This document shows positions 7,521-17,946 of a stretch of DNA of 64,000 nucleotides, in pieces. How positions within the stretch are numbered: the first letter of the stretch is position 1; every line of letters starts with the position of its first letter. The notes under the pieces were generated by a model. That model was not told the origin of the DNA, did no database searches, and was given only the letters and a program-made list of their open reading frames with translations. Source of the stretch: CAMDPA01 sp963825625 (GTDB lineage: Bacteria; Pseudomonadota; Alphaproteobacteria; Rhizobiales; Hyphomicrobiaceae); contig CAWGUF010000019.1 in NCBI GenBank assembly GCA_963825625.1, positions 310,001 to 374,000 on the forward strand. The letters run 5' to 3'. Both the position numbers and the translations under genes were made by a program.

Positions 7521-10500
7521 TTAGCCAGCCGCCTGTCTCGGCTCGTCCTCGATGATGCGCTCGGCCGTCTTCGAGGTCGACGGAGACGAGCTGGCTGACG
7601 CCGCGCTCGGCCATGGTGACGCCGAACAGGCGGTGCATGCGCGACATCGTCATCGGATGGTGGGTAATGACGAGGAACCGCGTGCCGGTGTCGGCGGCCA
7701 TTTTTTCCATCATGGTGGAGAAGCGGTCGACGTTGGAATCGTCGAGCGGGTGCATCGACCTCGTCGAGGACGCAGATCGGCGACGGGTTGGTGAGGAATA
7801 CGGCGAAAATGAGCGATAGGGCGGTCAGCGTCTGCTCGCCACCAGAGAGCAAGGACAACGTCGCCGGCTTCTTGCCGGGCGGCTTGGCGATGATCTCCAG
7901 GCCGCCCTCGAGCGGGTCCTCGCCCTCGATCATCTCCAGGCGCGCCTCGCCGCCGCTGAACAGGGTCGTCGAACAACGACTGGAAGTGTGCGTTGACGGC
8001 CTGGAACGCCTCATCGATGCGTTTCTTGGCCTCGCGGTTGAGCTGCTGAATTGCGCCGCGCAGCTTTGCGATCGGCTTCCTCGACGTCGAGGCGCTCGGC
8101 TCCATGCCGTCGAACTGGGCTCCGATCGCCTCCAGCTCCTGATCGGCGGCGAGGTTGACGCCGCCGAGCCGCTCGCGGTCCGCCTTGAGGCGCGCAAGCT
8201 GACGCTCCACATCGTCGAGGGCAGGCAGAGGCGGCGTCCTCCGGGAAGCTCGGCCAGAGCGAGGCAGTCCGTCCGGCTCGCAGTCCGAAGGCCTCCTGGA
8301 TGCGGTGCGGCCTCTTCGGCGACGCGCGTCGCGCACCGCTTCCACCCGGGCCTCGATGCGCGCGCGCGGCCTCGCGCTCGGCGGAGACCGCGGTTTGGGC
8401 CGCGCGCAGCTCTGCTGCGGCCGGGCGCAAGGCCGTGTCGGCTGCGGCCAGCGCGTCGGCGGCCGCTGGCGCTGGCGATCGGCGTCGGCGATCTCGCTGC
8501 ACCAGGCGCTGGCGTTGCTCCTCGATCTCGGCGGGCAGGTCGGCAACTGCCTCCAGCTCGGCGCGGGCCTCGTCGAGGCGACTGCGCGAGCGTGGCGAGG
8601 TGGCCGCGCCTGCGCTTGCGGATCGGGCGCCCATCGCTGGCGGTCGGCGCGTGCCGCGGCAAGCCGCTCTGCGCGCATCCGGCGCTCGCGCGCGAGGGCG
8701 GTCGGCCTCGCCGGCGAGGCGGGACGACTCGCGCGCGGCTGGTGCTCGAGCTGCCATGCCCTCGGCTTCGGCGATGTCCGTCCTCCAGGCCGCGTAGCGC
8801 TGCCGACAGCCTCCAGCGCCAGCTCGATCTCGGCGACGCGCTCGTGCGCCTCGACCAATCGTCGGCGCATCTGCTCGCGGCGTCCTGACGGCCTGCTGGC
8901 GGGTCTCGGCCTCGCGCTGCGGCGCGCTCCAGCGCGGCCAGCTGGTCGCGGGCCTCGGCCGAGCGCGGCTTGTGCTTCGCGTGCGGCCTGTGCGGGCCGA
9001 GCGGGCGGCGTCCTCGAGGCTCGTCATGACGGGCGCGCTGCGGCGCGCTCGGTCGCGGCGGCGGTCTCCGCCGTGAGCCTTGCCTCGTCGAGACGTGCTC
9101 GACCTCGGTCAACCGGTTCTTCTGCGCCAGCCGCTCGGCGGCGGCGGTCGGGGCCTCGGCGGTGGCGACGAAGCCGTCCCAGCGCCATAGATCGCCTTCA
9201 CGCGAGACCAGCCGCTGGCCGGTCGTGAGCATGGCCTGGATGCGGGTGGCCGTCTGCCCGGTCGACGACGCCGATCTGGGCGAGGCGCCGAGCGAGCTCC
9301 GGCGGGGCGGTGACGTTGTCGTCGAGGCGTTCGATGCCGTCGGGGAGGGCCGGGTCGGAGGCGGCTGCGGACACGTGCGCGCCAGATGCATCGGCGCCTG
9401 GTCAGACAACGGCGCGTCGAGGTCGTCGCCAAGTGCGGCGCCGAGCGCGCGTTCGAGGCCGGGGGCGACAGTGAGCTGGTCGAGCACCGGCGGTAAAGCC
9501 GTCGCCGTTGCGGGCACGAAGCATGCCCGACAAGGTCGTCGTGCTCGGTCTCGATGCCGCGCAGCTCCAGGCTTGCGGTTTGGGCGGCCTCGCGAAGCTC
9601 AGCCATCTCATCGGTGCAGCTCGCCAGTTGCTCCTCCGTCTCAGCGGCAAGCAGGGCGCGCCTCCTCGATCGCAACACCAAGCTCCTCGCAGGCGGCCAC
9701 CTGCTCGGCGAGGCGGGCGGCGTCGGGGGCGGACGTCACGAGGTCGCGCAACTGGCTGTCCAGCGTCGCAGCTGACGCTCGATCCTGGCAACCGTCGAGC
9801 GCCGTTCAGCGAGGCTGGTTTCCAGGCTGCGGCGCCGGGCGCGGAATTCGAAGTCGCGCCGGGTGAGTTCGGAGAGCTGGCGGGCGGCTGCCGTCTCGGC
9901 CTGGCGGGCTTCGTCCAGTCGGGCATCGGCGGCGGCCTCCGCCTCCGCCGCGCCTTCCTCTTCCTCGGTGAGCAGCGTGATGACGTCATCGAGGCGCGGC
10001 AAGCGTCTCGCTGGCTTCCTCGACCATGGCCGACTCGCGCTCGCAATCGTCGTCGATCTGGAGCAGGCGAGCCTTCAGCTCCCGGTGCCGATCGGCGGCG
10101 CGTTCGGCCTCCTTCTCGAAGTTCTCGTGCTCGATCCGGAGCCGTGCCAGGATCGCGCCGCGCGTGGCTTCCTCCTCGCGCAACGGATCGCATGCGCTCG
10201 GCCAGATCAGCTTCCTGGCGGGTCAACGCCGACTCAGCCTCGACCGCGGCGCCGAGGCGTACCAGCACCTCGCCGAGTGCGGCTTCCTCGGCGTCGACAG
10301 CTAGACCTGCGCATCCATGCAAGCTGACATGCGCGGCGACGGCCTCGGCCTTGCGGATGTCAGCGGAAAGCTCCTTGTAGCGCCGCGCCTGGCGGGCCTG
10401 CCGCTTCAGGCTCTCGATCTGGGAGGTCAGCGAGCCGAGAATGTCGCCGAGCCGGGCGAGGTTGGTCTCGGCCGCCTTGAGGCGCAGCTCGGCATCGTGG

Positions 10501-11029
10501 CGCCGGCTGTGCAGTCCGGCGACGCCGGCGGCGTCCTCGAGGATGCGGCGGCGCTGCTCGGGCTTGGCGTTGACGATCTCGCCGATCTGGCCCTGGCGGA
10601 CGAGCGCGGGCGAGCGTGCGCCGGTGGCTGCGTCCTCGAACAGGATCTTGACGTCGCGAGCGCGCACATCGTGGCCGTTGATGCGGTAGGCGGAGCCGGC
10701 CTCGCGCTCGATGCGGCGCGTGATCTCGATCACGTCGCGTCGTTGAACTCGGCCGGCGCGGTACGGTGCTGGTTGTCGAGGAAGATCGTGACCTCCGCCA
10801 TGTTGCGCGACGGGCCGGCCGCTGGTGCCGGCGAAGATCACGTCGTCCATGGCGGCTGCGCGCATGGACTTGTGCGAGGTCTCGCCCATCACCCAGCGCA
10901 GGGCCTCGAGCAGGTTCGACTTGCCGCAGCCGTTGGGGCCGACAACGCCGGTCAGTCCGCCTCGATGACGAGCTCGGTCGGTTCGACGAACGATTTGAAG
11001 CCGAGCAGCCGCAGCCGGGTGATCTGCAT
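7521..11029 (-). pseudogene. smc: Chromosome segregation protein SMC, interrupted by multiple frameshifts
   Basis: Reading frame by frame, the minus strand codes a complete SMC of about 1170 residues. It starts QITRLRLLGFKSF at 11029, then the Walker A GPNGCGKSN, the head region MGETSHKSM, long coiled coils, a hinge, the ABC signature LLSGGEQTL and Walker B CVLDEVDAP. It ends IIEDEPRQAAG-stop at 7521. SMC is the ATPase core of bacterial condensin. At least eight frame changes are needed: for example a missing base near 10958, an extra G near 7965 (before TLFSGG), an extra C near 7757 (in VDAPLDD) and one near 7573. Both insertions and deletions occur, yet the residues stay conserved on either side. 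This fits sequencing or assembly error better than decay, since smc is rarely lost. Confidence 0.88.
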
Positions 11030-11129
11030 CGAGCGTCCAGTTGGGTCGCCTGGGTGCGCGCAGGTCGTAGGACGGACCAGGGCCCGGCGTCCACGGTCGC
11101 TGTCCCGTTGCGCGGCACCGGCCGCCGCG

Positions 11130-11916
11130 CTACCCGCCGGCGATCAAGGGATCGACGATGTCGCTGCAGGTCCTTCATGGTCAGCACGCTTCTTGATCAG
11201 GCCGGCCGTTGATGAAGAAGTTCGGTGTTCCGATCACGCCAAGCGTGCGACCGCGAGTCCTTGATGGCTTGAGCCCGTTCGATCATGCTCTGATTCTTGC
11301 GGCAGGCGTCAAATTGTGAGCGCGAGCATCCCCACCTGGCTGGCGACGTGCAAGATCGGGTCCGGGCGGACCTCCTGGCTGACCCAGCGCGCCTGCTGGG
11401 CCATCAGCGCTGGTAGAGCGTCGAACTGCTTGGCGGCGGGCGCACAGCGCAGCGCAATCGTGGCCGATGCCCGATTGGAAGCCGATCGGGAACTCGCGAA
11501 GGATGAAGCGCACCTTGCCGGTGTCGATGTAGTCGCGCTTGAAGGCGGGAAACACCTCCAGCTGGAACTTGCGGCAATACGGGCAAGTCATCGACGCGTA
11601 CTTGATGACGGTGACCGGGGCGTCGGCGCGTCCCAGCGACATCTCCGGCAAGGAGCCGGCTGGCTTCATCACTTCGGCGAAGGTCGGGTTCTTGATGACC
11701 TCGCGCGCCGGGCCGATCGAGCGCGGGCCAGCGTCTTCGAACGGTGTAAACGGTGCGGGCGGCGCCGGCTGGTGTGCCGGTTGATGCTCCCTGGCCGGTG
11801 CCCAGCGAGGCGCTCGTCAGATCCGTAGCGCTGCAGCCGGCGAGTAGCGCGGCTGCGATCGCGGAAAGACAGGCCATGCGCGCTGGCATGCGGTTATGGT
11901 TCAGGCTTGCCCGCAT
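11130..11916 (-). pseudogene. DsbA-family thiol:disulfide oxidoreductase, lipoprotein (frameshifted)
   Basis: The N-terminus at 11916 has a lipoprotein signal ending LLAGCS, followed by a Ser/Thr/Gly-rich linker. The thioredoxin-fold part contains LGRADAPVTVIKYASMTCPYC with the active-site CPYC, then KVRFILREFPIG. The C-terminal LGVIGTPNFFING carries the cis-Pro loop, and the end DIVDPLIAGG-stop lies at 11130. At least three frame changes are needed (near 11755, near 11445, and in the last 60 bases). These enzymes catalyse or isomerise disulfides in the periplasm. The gene lies directly upstream of smc and 7 bases downstream of a second DsbA-like gene, a pairing common at this alphaproteobacterial locus. 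An alternative start is the ATG at 11890. Confidence 0.8.
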
Positions 11917-11923
11917 GCCGGGG

Positions 11924-12613
11924 TTATTCCTTGAGCAGCGGGTCAATGGCTTTTTCGAAGTCTGCCAGGCTGCCACCGCGCAGACGCTTGCCGTTGATGA
12001 AGAATGTCGGGGTCGAATTGACGCCGAATTTCTCGCTGGCGCGTTTGCGCTCGGCCTGGAGGTTTTCGTAGCAGCTTCTGATCGGTCAGGCATTTCTCGA
12101 ACGATGGCCTGGGTGAAGCCAGCCTGCTTGGCGATCTCGAACAGGCGCGTGACCACGATGTTGGGTTGCACGAACGCCCATTCGTTCTGACGTTTGAACA
12201 GCTCGGAAATCATCGCTGCGCTGCCAGCCGTCGCTTCGAACGCAACGCGCAAGCATGGCCGCGGCCTCGGCGCGCTCGTCCAGCGGGAAGTCACGAAAGA
12301 TCAGCCGGGCCTTGCCGGTGTCGATGTATTTCTTCTTCAGCTGCGGATAGATGCTGTTGTGGAAGGCGGCGCAATGCGGACAGGTCAGGGAGGCGTACTC
12401 CACGATCACGACCTTGGCGTCGGCCTTGCCGATGGCGATGTCCTTCAGCGGCGTCGCCTTCATCAGCTCTGCGACCGGTACGCTGTCCGGGCCGTTGCGC
12501 TGCGCATGGGCCGGAAGGGCGGAGGCGGCAGCGCCTATTGTAGCTGCCAGCCCGGCAACAACGATCCGCCGTGTTGGTGCAGGGGCGAACCGGCGGAATA
12601 TGGTCTCTGTCAC
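11924..12613 (-). pseudogene. DsbA-family protein, periplasmic (frameshifted)
   Basis: Begins at a GTG at 12613 (V-T-E-T-I-F) and has a signal sequence with a TRRIVVAGLAAT core ending PAHAQ. The thioredoxin-like domain has IVEYASLTCPHC with active-site CPHC, then ARLIFRDFPLDERAEAAAMLARC. The frame changes near 12245 and again near 12070. The C-terminus, in the restored frame, reads NSTPTFFINGKRL and ends PLLKE-stop at 11924. The substrate-binding cis-Pro loop TPTFF is intact. It is probably co-transcribed with the second dsbA-like gene 7 bases downstream. Two tandem TCCTTACGTG units lie 32-51 bases upstream of the start. Confidence 0.82.
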
Positions 12614-12644
12614 GGCTTGGTCCTCGGCTCGGGTTGTTGCCGCT

Positions 12645-12664
12645 TCCTTACGTGTCCTTACGTG
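12645..12664. repeat. Two tandem 10-bp repeats upstream of the dsbA-like gene
   Basis: TCCTTACGTG occurs at 12645-12654 and 12655-12664, 32-51 bases ahead of the GTG start at 12613. One helical turn of spacing in a promoter-proximal place could mark a binding site, but two copies only is weak evidence. Confidence 0.4.
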
Positions 12665-12871
12665 CCGCTGGTTCCCGGCCAAGCTCGTACGGCGGGCGCC
12701 AGAGATACGCTGTATCGCTGGATGACATAGGACAACCCGTGCTGAATGCCAACTGAATGGCTGCAATTGGTCAGGGAAAGATCCTTGCTAGACAGGCCGC
12801 GCGTTGCTGACAGGTCACTCCGCTGCAAAAAGGGGGCCTGTCCGGGCGCGGCAGCGCCAATGGGGCGCTCG

Positions 12872-13390
12872 TCAGTCGTTGGTCATGGCCCGCTGCAACC
12901 GTTCCAGGGAAGCCCGGAGACTGTCGTCGGCGATCGATTGCAGGTTGGCGGCGGGCGTGGGGCTCTTCGCCGAGGCCTTGTGGCGCACAACCTCGCGCGG
13001 CAACGATTGGCGCGCTGGTTTGCTGGGCGATTGAATGATGCGCAACTCGGCCACGGCGCGATAGCCGAAATAGCCATTTATGCGTTCCAGGATGCGGCGG
13101 GATCCATACTGGACGTCCAGTGCACGGGCACTGTCGACGCAGAGATGGAGAATTGCCCCGGGGCGTCCAGTCGCTTCGGTATCGACCTCGCCGTAGGCTT
13201 CGACGCCGCGCGGCCATTTAAGCCGTTGCGGCTCGGTGTAGGCCGCCAACTCCGGCCCTACGATCTGGGTCCAGTCGGTAATCAGCGTTGCGGCCGAGAA
13301 GCCATACTTTTCCATGGCCTTGCGGGTCAGGCGTGGCAGGAATGAACCGACCGCCGGGGTCATCCGACCTTTGGGACGAATACCGTTCAC
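12872..13390 (-). CDS. DUF721 (DciA-like) protein
   Basis: 172 residues, intact. The central part matches DUF721: FLPRLTRKAMEKYGFSAATLITDWTQIVGPELA, then GAILHLCVDSARALDVQYGSRRILERINGYFGYRAV. DUF721 includes DciA, the replicative-helicase loader used by many bacteria without DnaC. In alphaproteobacteria the gene usually sits beside mutY and dsbA/smc, as here. It starts at the ATG at 13390 and diverges from mutY with about 80 bases between. The C-terminal 50 residues are linker-like, with another short helix at the end. A role in replication initiation is inferred from the family. Confidence 0.85.
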   Translation of the reverse strand: MNGIRPKGRMTPAVGSFLPRLTRKAMEKYGFSAATLITDWTQIVGPELAAYTEPQRLKWPRGVEAYGEVDTEATGRPGAILHLCVDSARALDVQYGSRRILERINGYFGYRAVAELRIIQSPSKPARQSLPREVVRHKASAKSPTPAANLQSIADDSLRASLERLQRAMTND

Positions 13391-13471
13391 TCAGTCTCTC
13401 CGGACGTTGGAACGCGCACTGGGACCGCTTATCATGATGCAGGTGATTCGAGCAGGCGATCGGGGGAACGG

Positions 13472-14706
13472 ATGGTTGCCGTGGCCAGAATGCAACGAAA
13501 GCGACCGGATATCGTCCGCGACGTCGCGCCTCCGCTGCTCGCCTGGTACGATCGGGAGCGATGCGAATTCTGCCGTGGCGGGTGGCGCCGGGAGAGGCGG
13601 CCGACCCCTATCGTGTCTGGCTCAGCGAGATCATGCTGCAGCAGACGACGGTCAAGGCCGTCATCCCGTATTTCAACAAATTCCTCGCGCTGTGGCCGCG
13701 CGTCGAGGACCTGGCCGATGCAGAGCTGGACGAGGTCCTGACTGGCTGGGCAGGGCTCGGCTATTATTCGCGGGCCCGCAATCTTCATGCGTGTGCCCGG
13801 GTCGTGGTCGAACGGCACGGCGGCCGGTTTCCGCGCCGGGAGGCCGAGCTGATAGAGCTGCCGGGCATCGGTCCTTACACGGCAGCCGCGATCGCAGCCA
13901 TTGCATTCGGGGAGCGGGCGACACCGGTCGACGGCAATGTCGAGCGGGTCGTGGCACGGCTGTTTGCGGTGCGCGAGCCACTGCCATTGTCCAAGCCGGC
14001 CATGAGATCGCTGGCGGAGACGCTGACACCGCTGACGCGAGCCGGCGATTTCGCGCAGGCGATGATGGATCTCGGTGCCACGATCTGCACGCCGAGGAGC
14101 CCGTCCTGCCTGATGTGTCCGCTGAAGTCTGAGTGCACAGGACGCGCACTTGGGATTCGAGGCGCAACTGCCGGCGCGCACGCGAAGGGTGAGCGGCCGA
14201 TGAGGTTCGGCATCGCTTTCATCGCGTTGCGGGAGGATGGCACGGTGCTGCTCCGGCGCCGGCCTGACAAAGGTCTGCTCGGGGGCATGATGGAGGTTCC
14301 GTCGACCGAATGGGTGGAGATGCTGCCGGCAGCGCGCGATGCCATGCGCACCGCGCCTGTGAAAGGCGACTGGTGGAAGGTGCCATCAACAGTGCGGCAC
14401 GTGTTCACGCATTTCGAGCTGGAGCTGGTGGTTTACCGGGCGGTGGTGCCGGAAGAGACATCGCTGACGTTCTGGGCCGATAGCGCGAGATGCCGATGGG
14501 TGCCGCGCCGGAAGCTCGATGGCGAGGCGCTGCCCAGCGTCATGAAAAAGGTGTTGGCGCACGGCCTGCAGGGAGATGTGAGCGAGGTATCGGGCTTCCT
14601 GCCTTCGCTCCCCAAACGGTTCAATCATCATCATGCCTCGACCCGGGGTTGGCGATCTGGCAGTCTTCCGGAAGCGATGGCGCTTGCACGGAGGCTAAGG
14701 ACACGC
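13472..14706 (+). CDS. mutY: A/G-specific adenine glycosylase MutY (one frameshift near the N-terminus, no own stop)
   Basis: MutY removes adenine mispaired with 8-oxoguanine. It starts at the ATG at 13472 after GGGGGAAC; this frame ends LLAWYDRER at about 13560, and the protein then continues in another frame with ILPWR. A net two-base excess near 13561 explains the break, so the long downstream ORF begins artificially at that ATG. Visible features: the catalytic Glu in SEIMLQQTT, the helix-hairpin-helix LPGIGPYTAAAI, the catalytic Asp in VDGNVERV, the [4Fe-4S] cluster CTPRSPSCLMCPLKSEC, and a C-terminal NUDIX-like 8-oxoG-sensing domain from about FIALREDGTVLL. No stop codon separates it from the following thiamine-diphosphate enzyme; I place the boundary at that gene's own ATG. 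Confidence 0.88.
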
Positions 14707-16386
14707 ATGCAAATGACGGGGGGAGAGGCGCTCGTCCAGCAGCTCGTGCTGGAAGGTGCGAGCCATGTGTTCGGTATTCCCGGCGTGCAGCTCGATTGGG
14801 CTGTGGAAGCCCTGCGCAAAGCGGAGAATTCGCTGCAGTTCGTGGTGCCCCGGCACGAGCAGGCTACGTCCTATATGGCCGATGGTTTTGCGCGTTCAAG
14901 CGGCAAGCCCGGTGTGTGCATGGTGGTGCCGGGTCCGGGCGTGCTCAACGCTGCGGCAGGTCTGGCCACGGCCTATGCCTGCAATTCCCCGGTGTTCTGT
15001 ATTGCCGGACACATTCATTCGGCCGGCATCGGCAAGGGATATGGTGCGCTGCACGAGATCAAGGACCAGGGCGCGGTCTTGGAGCAGGTCACGAAGTGGC
15101 ACGGCATGGCGCAAGCGCCGGAGGACGTGCCGGGGCTGGTGCGGGAGGCGTGGCGGCAGATGTTGAGCGGCCGGCCTGGTCCCGTGGCCGTGGAGGTTCC
15201 CTACAACGTGCTGCAAGCCGGGAGTGAGATCGACCTCGTCAAGCCTGATAGCGCGGAGGAGCTTCGGCTGGTGCCGGACGAGCGGCAGATCGATCGGATC
15301 GCGACCGTGCTGCGTGGCGCGGAGCGGCCGGTGATCTATGTGGGGGGTGGCGTTATTGCGGCGGGGGCAAGTGCTGCGCTGGATGCGCTTGCGGTCAAGC
15401 TTGGTGCTCCGGTTGTGATGAGCGAGAATGGGCGCGGCGCGCTATCGGATCGTCATCCGTTGGCGTTCTCGACCCTGTCGGGGCGTGCCATTCTTCCGGC
15501 TGCGGATTTCATCATCGTGGTCGGAAGCCGGTTCATGGAAACGCGGGGTCCTTTCGCGGCCTGGAACGAGCCTTCGCAGAAATACATCTACATCAACGCC
15601 GACCCGGATGCCTCACGCGAGCCGCGTGTTGCGGGCATGTTCATCAATGCGGATGCAGGCTTGGCGATGGCTGGGCTTGCTGCCGGTTTGTCGGGGGGAC
15701 GTCAGCCCTGGGTCAGTGCTGCGCGGGCCGCCGCCATTCGCGACTGGGCGCAGGCGCAGATCGACGCTGTCGAGCCACAGGCCTCGTTCGTACGCGCCTT
15801 GCGCGCGGCGATCCCGGACGATGGCTTCTTCGTCAACGAGTTGACCCAGGTCGGCTATTTCGCGCGCGTGGCCTATCCGGTGCATGCGCCGCGGACGTAC
15901 ATCGGGCCTGGCTACCAGGGCACGCTGGGCTACGGGTTTCCAACCGGGCTCGGGATTGCGGCAGCGAACCCGGGCAAGGTGGTGGTGTCAATAACTGGTG
16001 ATGGCGGTTTTGGCTGGACGCTGCAGGAACTGGCGACGGCTGCCCGGTATCGCCTCGGGCACATCACGGTGGTTTTTGCAGACGGTCATTTTGCGAACGT
16101 GCGCGGGTTGCAGCGAGAGCAGTTCGGCCAAGCCTACTGCGCGGAGCTGCACAATCCGGATTTCGTGGCGCTGGCGGCTGCGTTCGGGGTGTCTGGCGTG
16201 AAGGTGAGGGACGCTGCGGGTCTCGGGGGTGCACTGAAGGATGCGATTGGTGCGGGTGGCCCGCATCTCATCGAGGTACAGGTTGCAGAGATGCCGAGCC
16301 CATGGGGATTGTTGCGGCTCAAGGCGCCGGGGGGTGCGGGTGGTAGCGGTCCCGCCGGCGGAATGCCAAGTCCGCTTTCGGAATAG
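14707..16386 (+). CDS. Thiamine-diphosphate-dependent enzyme (acetolactate synthase-like)
   Basis: 559 residues with the three-domain order of the ThDP decarboxylase/acetolactate synthase family: PYR domain, central domain and PP domain. The activating Glu is in PRHEQATSYMADG. The central domain has PVIYVGGGVIAAGA. The ThDP-Mg motif is GDGGFGW followed by ADGHFAN about 30 residues later. The exact reaction is not decided by the sequence: oxalyl-CoA decarboxylase, benzoylformate decarboxylase and acetolactate synthase are relatives. It begins at the ATG at 14707, five bases after AAGGA. It is in frame with mutY without a stop, giving a continuous 941-codon ORF; I treat the two as separate proteins. 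A 23-bp hairpin follows 68 bases past the stop. Confidence 0.85.
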   Translation: MQMTGGEALVQQLVLEGASHVFGIPGVQLDWAVEALRKAENSLQFVVPRHEQATSYMADGFARSSGKPGVCMVVPGPGVLNAAAGLATAYACNSPVFCIAGHIHSAGIGKGYGALHEIKDQGAVLEQVTKWHGMAQAPEDVPGLVREAWRQMLSGRPGPVAVEVPYNVLQAGSEIDLVKPDSAEELRLVPDERQIDRIATVLRGAERPVIYVGGGVIAAGASAALDALAVKLGAPVVMSENGRGALSDRHPLAFSTLSGRAILPAADFIIVVGSRFMETRGPFAAWNEPSQKYIYINADPDASREPRVAGMFINADAGLAMAGLAAGLSGGRQPWVSAARAAAIRDWAQAQIDAVEPQASFVRALRAAIPDDGFFVNELTQVGYFARVAYPVHAPRTYIGPGYQGTLGYGFPTGLGIAAANPGKVVVSITGDGGFGWTLQELATAARYRLGHITVVFADGHFANVRGLQREQFGQAYCAELHNPDFVALAAAFGVSGVKVRDAAGLGGALKDAIGAGGPHLIEVQVAEMPSPWGLLRLKAPGGAGGSGPAGGMPSPLSE

Positions 16387-16453
16387 CGCTTGATCGGTGG
16401 GGCGTGTCGCAGCCTGCTATCACCTGAAAGTCATTGCATCTTCCCACAGTTCG

Positions 16454-16476
16454 CGCCTGTCACGAATTGACAGGCG
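16454..16476. repeat. Perfect 9-bp inverted repeat
   Basis: CGCCTGTCA at 16454-16462 and TGACAGGCG at 16468-16476 form a perfect stem with a 5-base loop, in the intergenic space between the ThDP enzyme and the PPC-domain gene. There is no T-run after it, so an operator for the downstream gene is as likely as a terminator. Confidence 0.5.
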
Positions 16477-16531
16477 GGCCAAAGCTGAACGCTAATCAGT
16501 TTGTTGATGGCAGATCAGTGTGGGGGCAGCG

Positions 16532-17915
16532 ATGGCAGACCGAAAAGAGCAGCAGGCGCTGCGTGGCGGGAGGCGCCGGGCGTGGGTAGGGCGTCTGCTG
16601 CCGCTGTTTGGCGTCGGTGGTGTGCTGCTGGCCATGGTGTTTGCGTACATGGGCTATGATTACATCACACTGCGGGCCTCGCCGTGCGAGACGATCTTCC
16701 GCCAGTCGACGCTGGGTTTGTCGACAAAGATCGGGTTCCTGAAGACCGAGGGAGAGGTCAAGATCGGTAGAGAGGTGGTACAGGAGCTCAGCGAGCGGGC
16801 GCAGATGACAGCGCTCAATCTCAAGACATGCTGCACCGTGCTAGATGCTGGCCGGTTGAACCCGGAGCAGTTTCTGCAGTGCAAGTCAAAGGCCAGGTCC
16901 TACGACTCCAAGCTCGGTGAGATCGTGGCGGCTTTCGACCAGGGACGTGCCGTAGCAGGGGATCGTAACGCTACAGCTGCTTCGACCGTTCGTGCCCAGC
17001 CGGTCTCGGGTGGGGCCGTCGCTGAAACCGGGCCGAAGGCGGCGGCCGCAGAGCCTCTTTCGCTGATCTCCAAAGACATCGAAGCGGCGCGCAAGATCTC
17101 ACAAAGCTTCAACCGGGAGGTGGTCGAGGTCCGCATGGCGCAGGCGCTGCAGACGCTGGAATTGTCTCAGCCAAAGCATGTGGAGGTCAGCGCAAAGGAA
17201 AAAGAGCCCAACGATGATGCGCTCAACACCAATGTCATTGGGTTGGGTGAATGGGTGACGGCGGCAATCGGTGACGGCAAGGACCAGGATTATTTCTCGT
17301 TCCGGACACCGGGGAAGCATCGCGATTGGATCAAGATCGAGTTGGACAACCGATCGACGACAATGGAACCCAGGATCTACCTTTACGACGCCGACAAAAA
17401 GCATATCGGCAATCGATACAACACGACGCCCGGGGCTAATCTATCCTACGCATTCGTCAGCGCACCGGACCGCCGTTACACCGTTAGAATTCTCGAACTA
17501 TCATGGGAGCAGCAAGGGCGCTTATCTGCTGCGCGTTGCGCCGGGCAAGGCGTATGATGCGTTCGAGCCCAACGACAGCATCCTTGCGGCCATGCGCATC
17601 GAAGCAGACAATGAGATTTCAGCGGCGATCATGGATGGTGCCGATCAGGATTTCTTCAGGATCGAGGTCGCGGCCGACGCTGCCAAGATCAGGGTCAAGC
17701 TCACCAACGCATCGAATACGCTGCACCCGCGCATCTCTGTCTATGGCGCCGGCAAGGCACTGATCGGGACGAGTTACAGCACGACGGCAGGCGCCGATCT
17801 CGACTACAATCCGGGCATCGCGGGACAGAACGTTGTTTATGTTGGCGTAGCCGACTATCACGGTTCCGCTGCGGGAGCCTATCGCCTGAAGGTCGAGTTC
17901 GATCGCGTGCAATGA
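16532..17915 (+). pseudogene. Membrane-anchored protein with two PPC-like domains (one frameshift)
   Basis: The product would be about 460 residues. A cytoplasmic N-terminal tail is followed by one membrane helix (GVGGVLLAMVFAYMGYDY, residues about 34-51), then a helical periplasmic region. Two similar beta domains come next, each with a DQDYFSF or DQDFFRI strand, EPN-DD or EPND linkers and LYD/SVYG-type turns. They resemble the bacterial pre-peptidase C-terminal (PPC) domain. The frame changes near 17491: the first frame ends YTVRIL and the next continues NYHGSSKGAYLLRV, which matches the second domain's DYHGSAAGAYRLKV. One inserted T explains it. The gene converges on the C13-like peptidase gene with a 31-base gap, which makes a functional pairing plausible. 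Confidence 0.65.
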
Positions 17916-17946
17916 GCCTGGCCTGGCTCGCTGAGACAACGCACAC

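Noticed and set aside
7298..10892. Several long ORFs on both strands over smc
   Set aside because: Plus-strand ORFs are antisense shadows rich in Arg and Ala. Minus-strand ORFs are pieces of smc joined by wrong frames.
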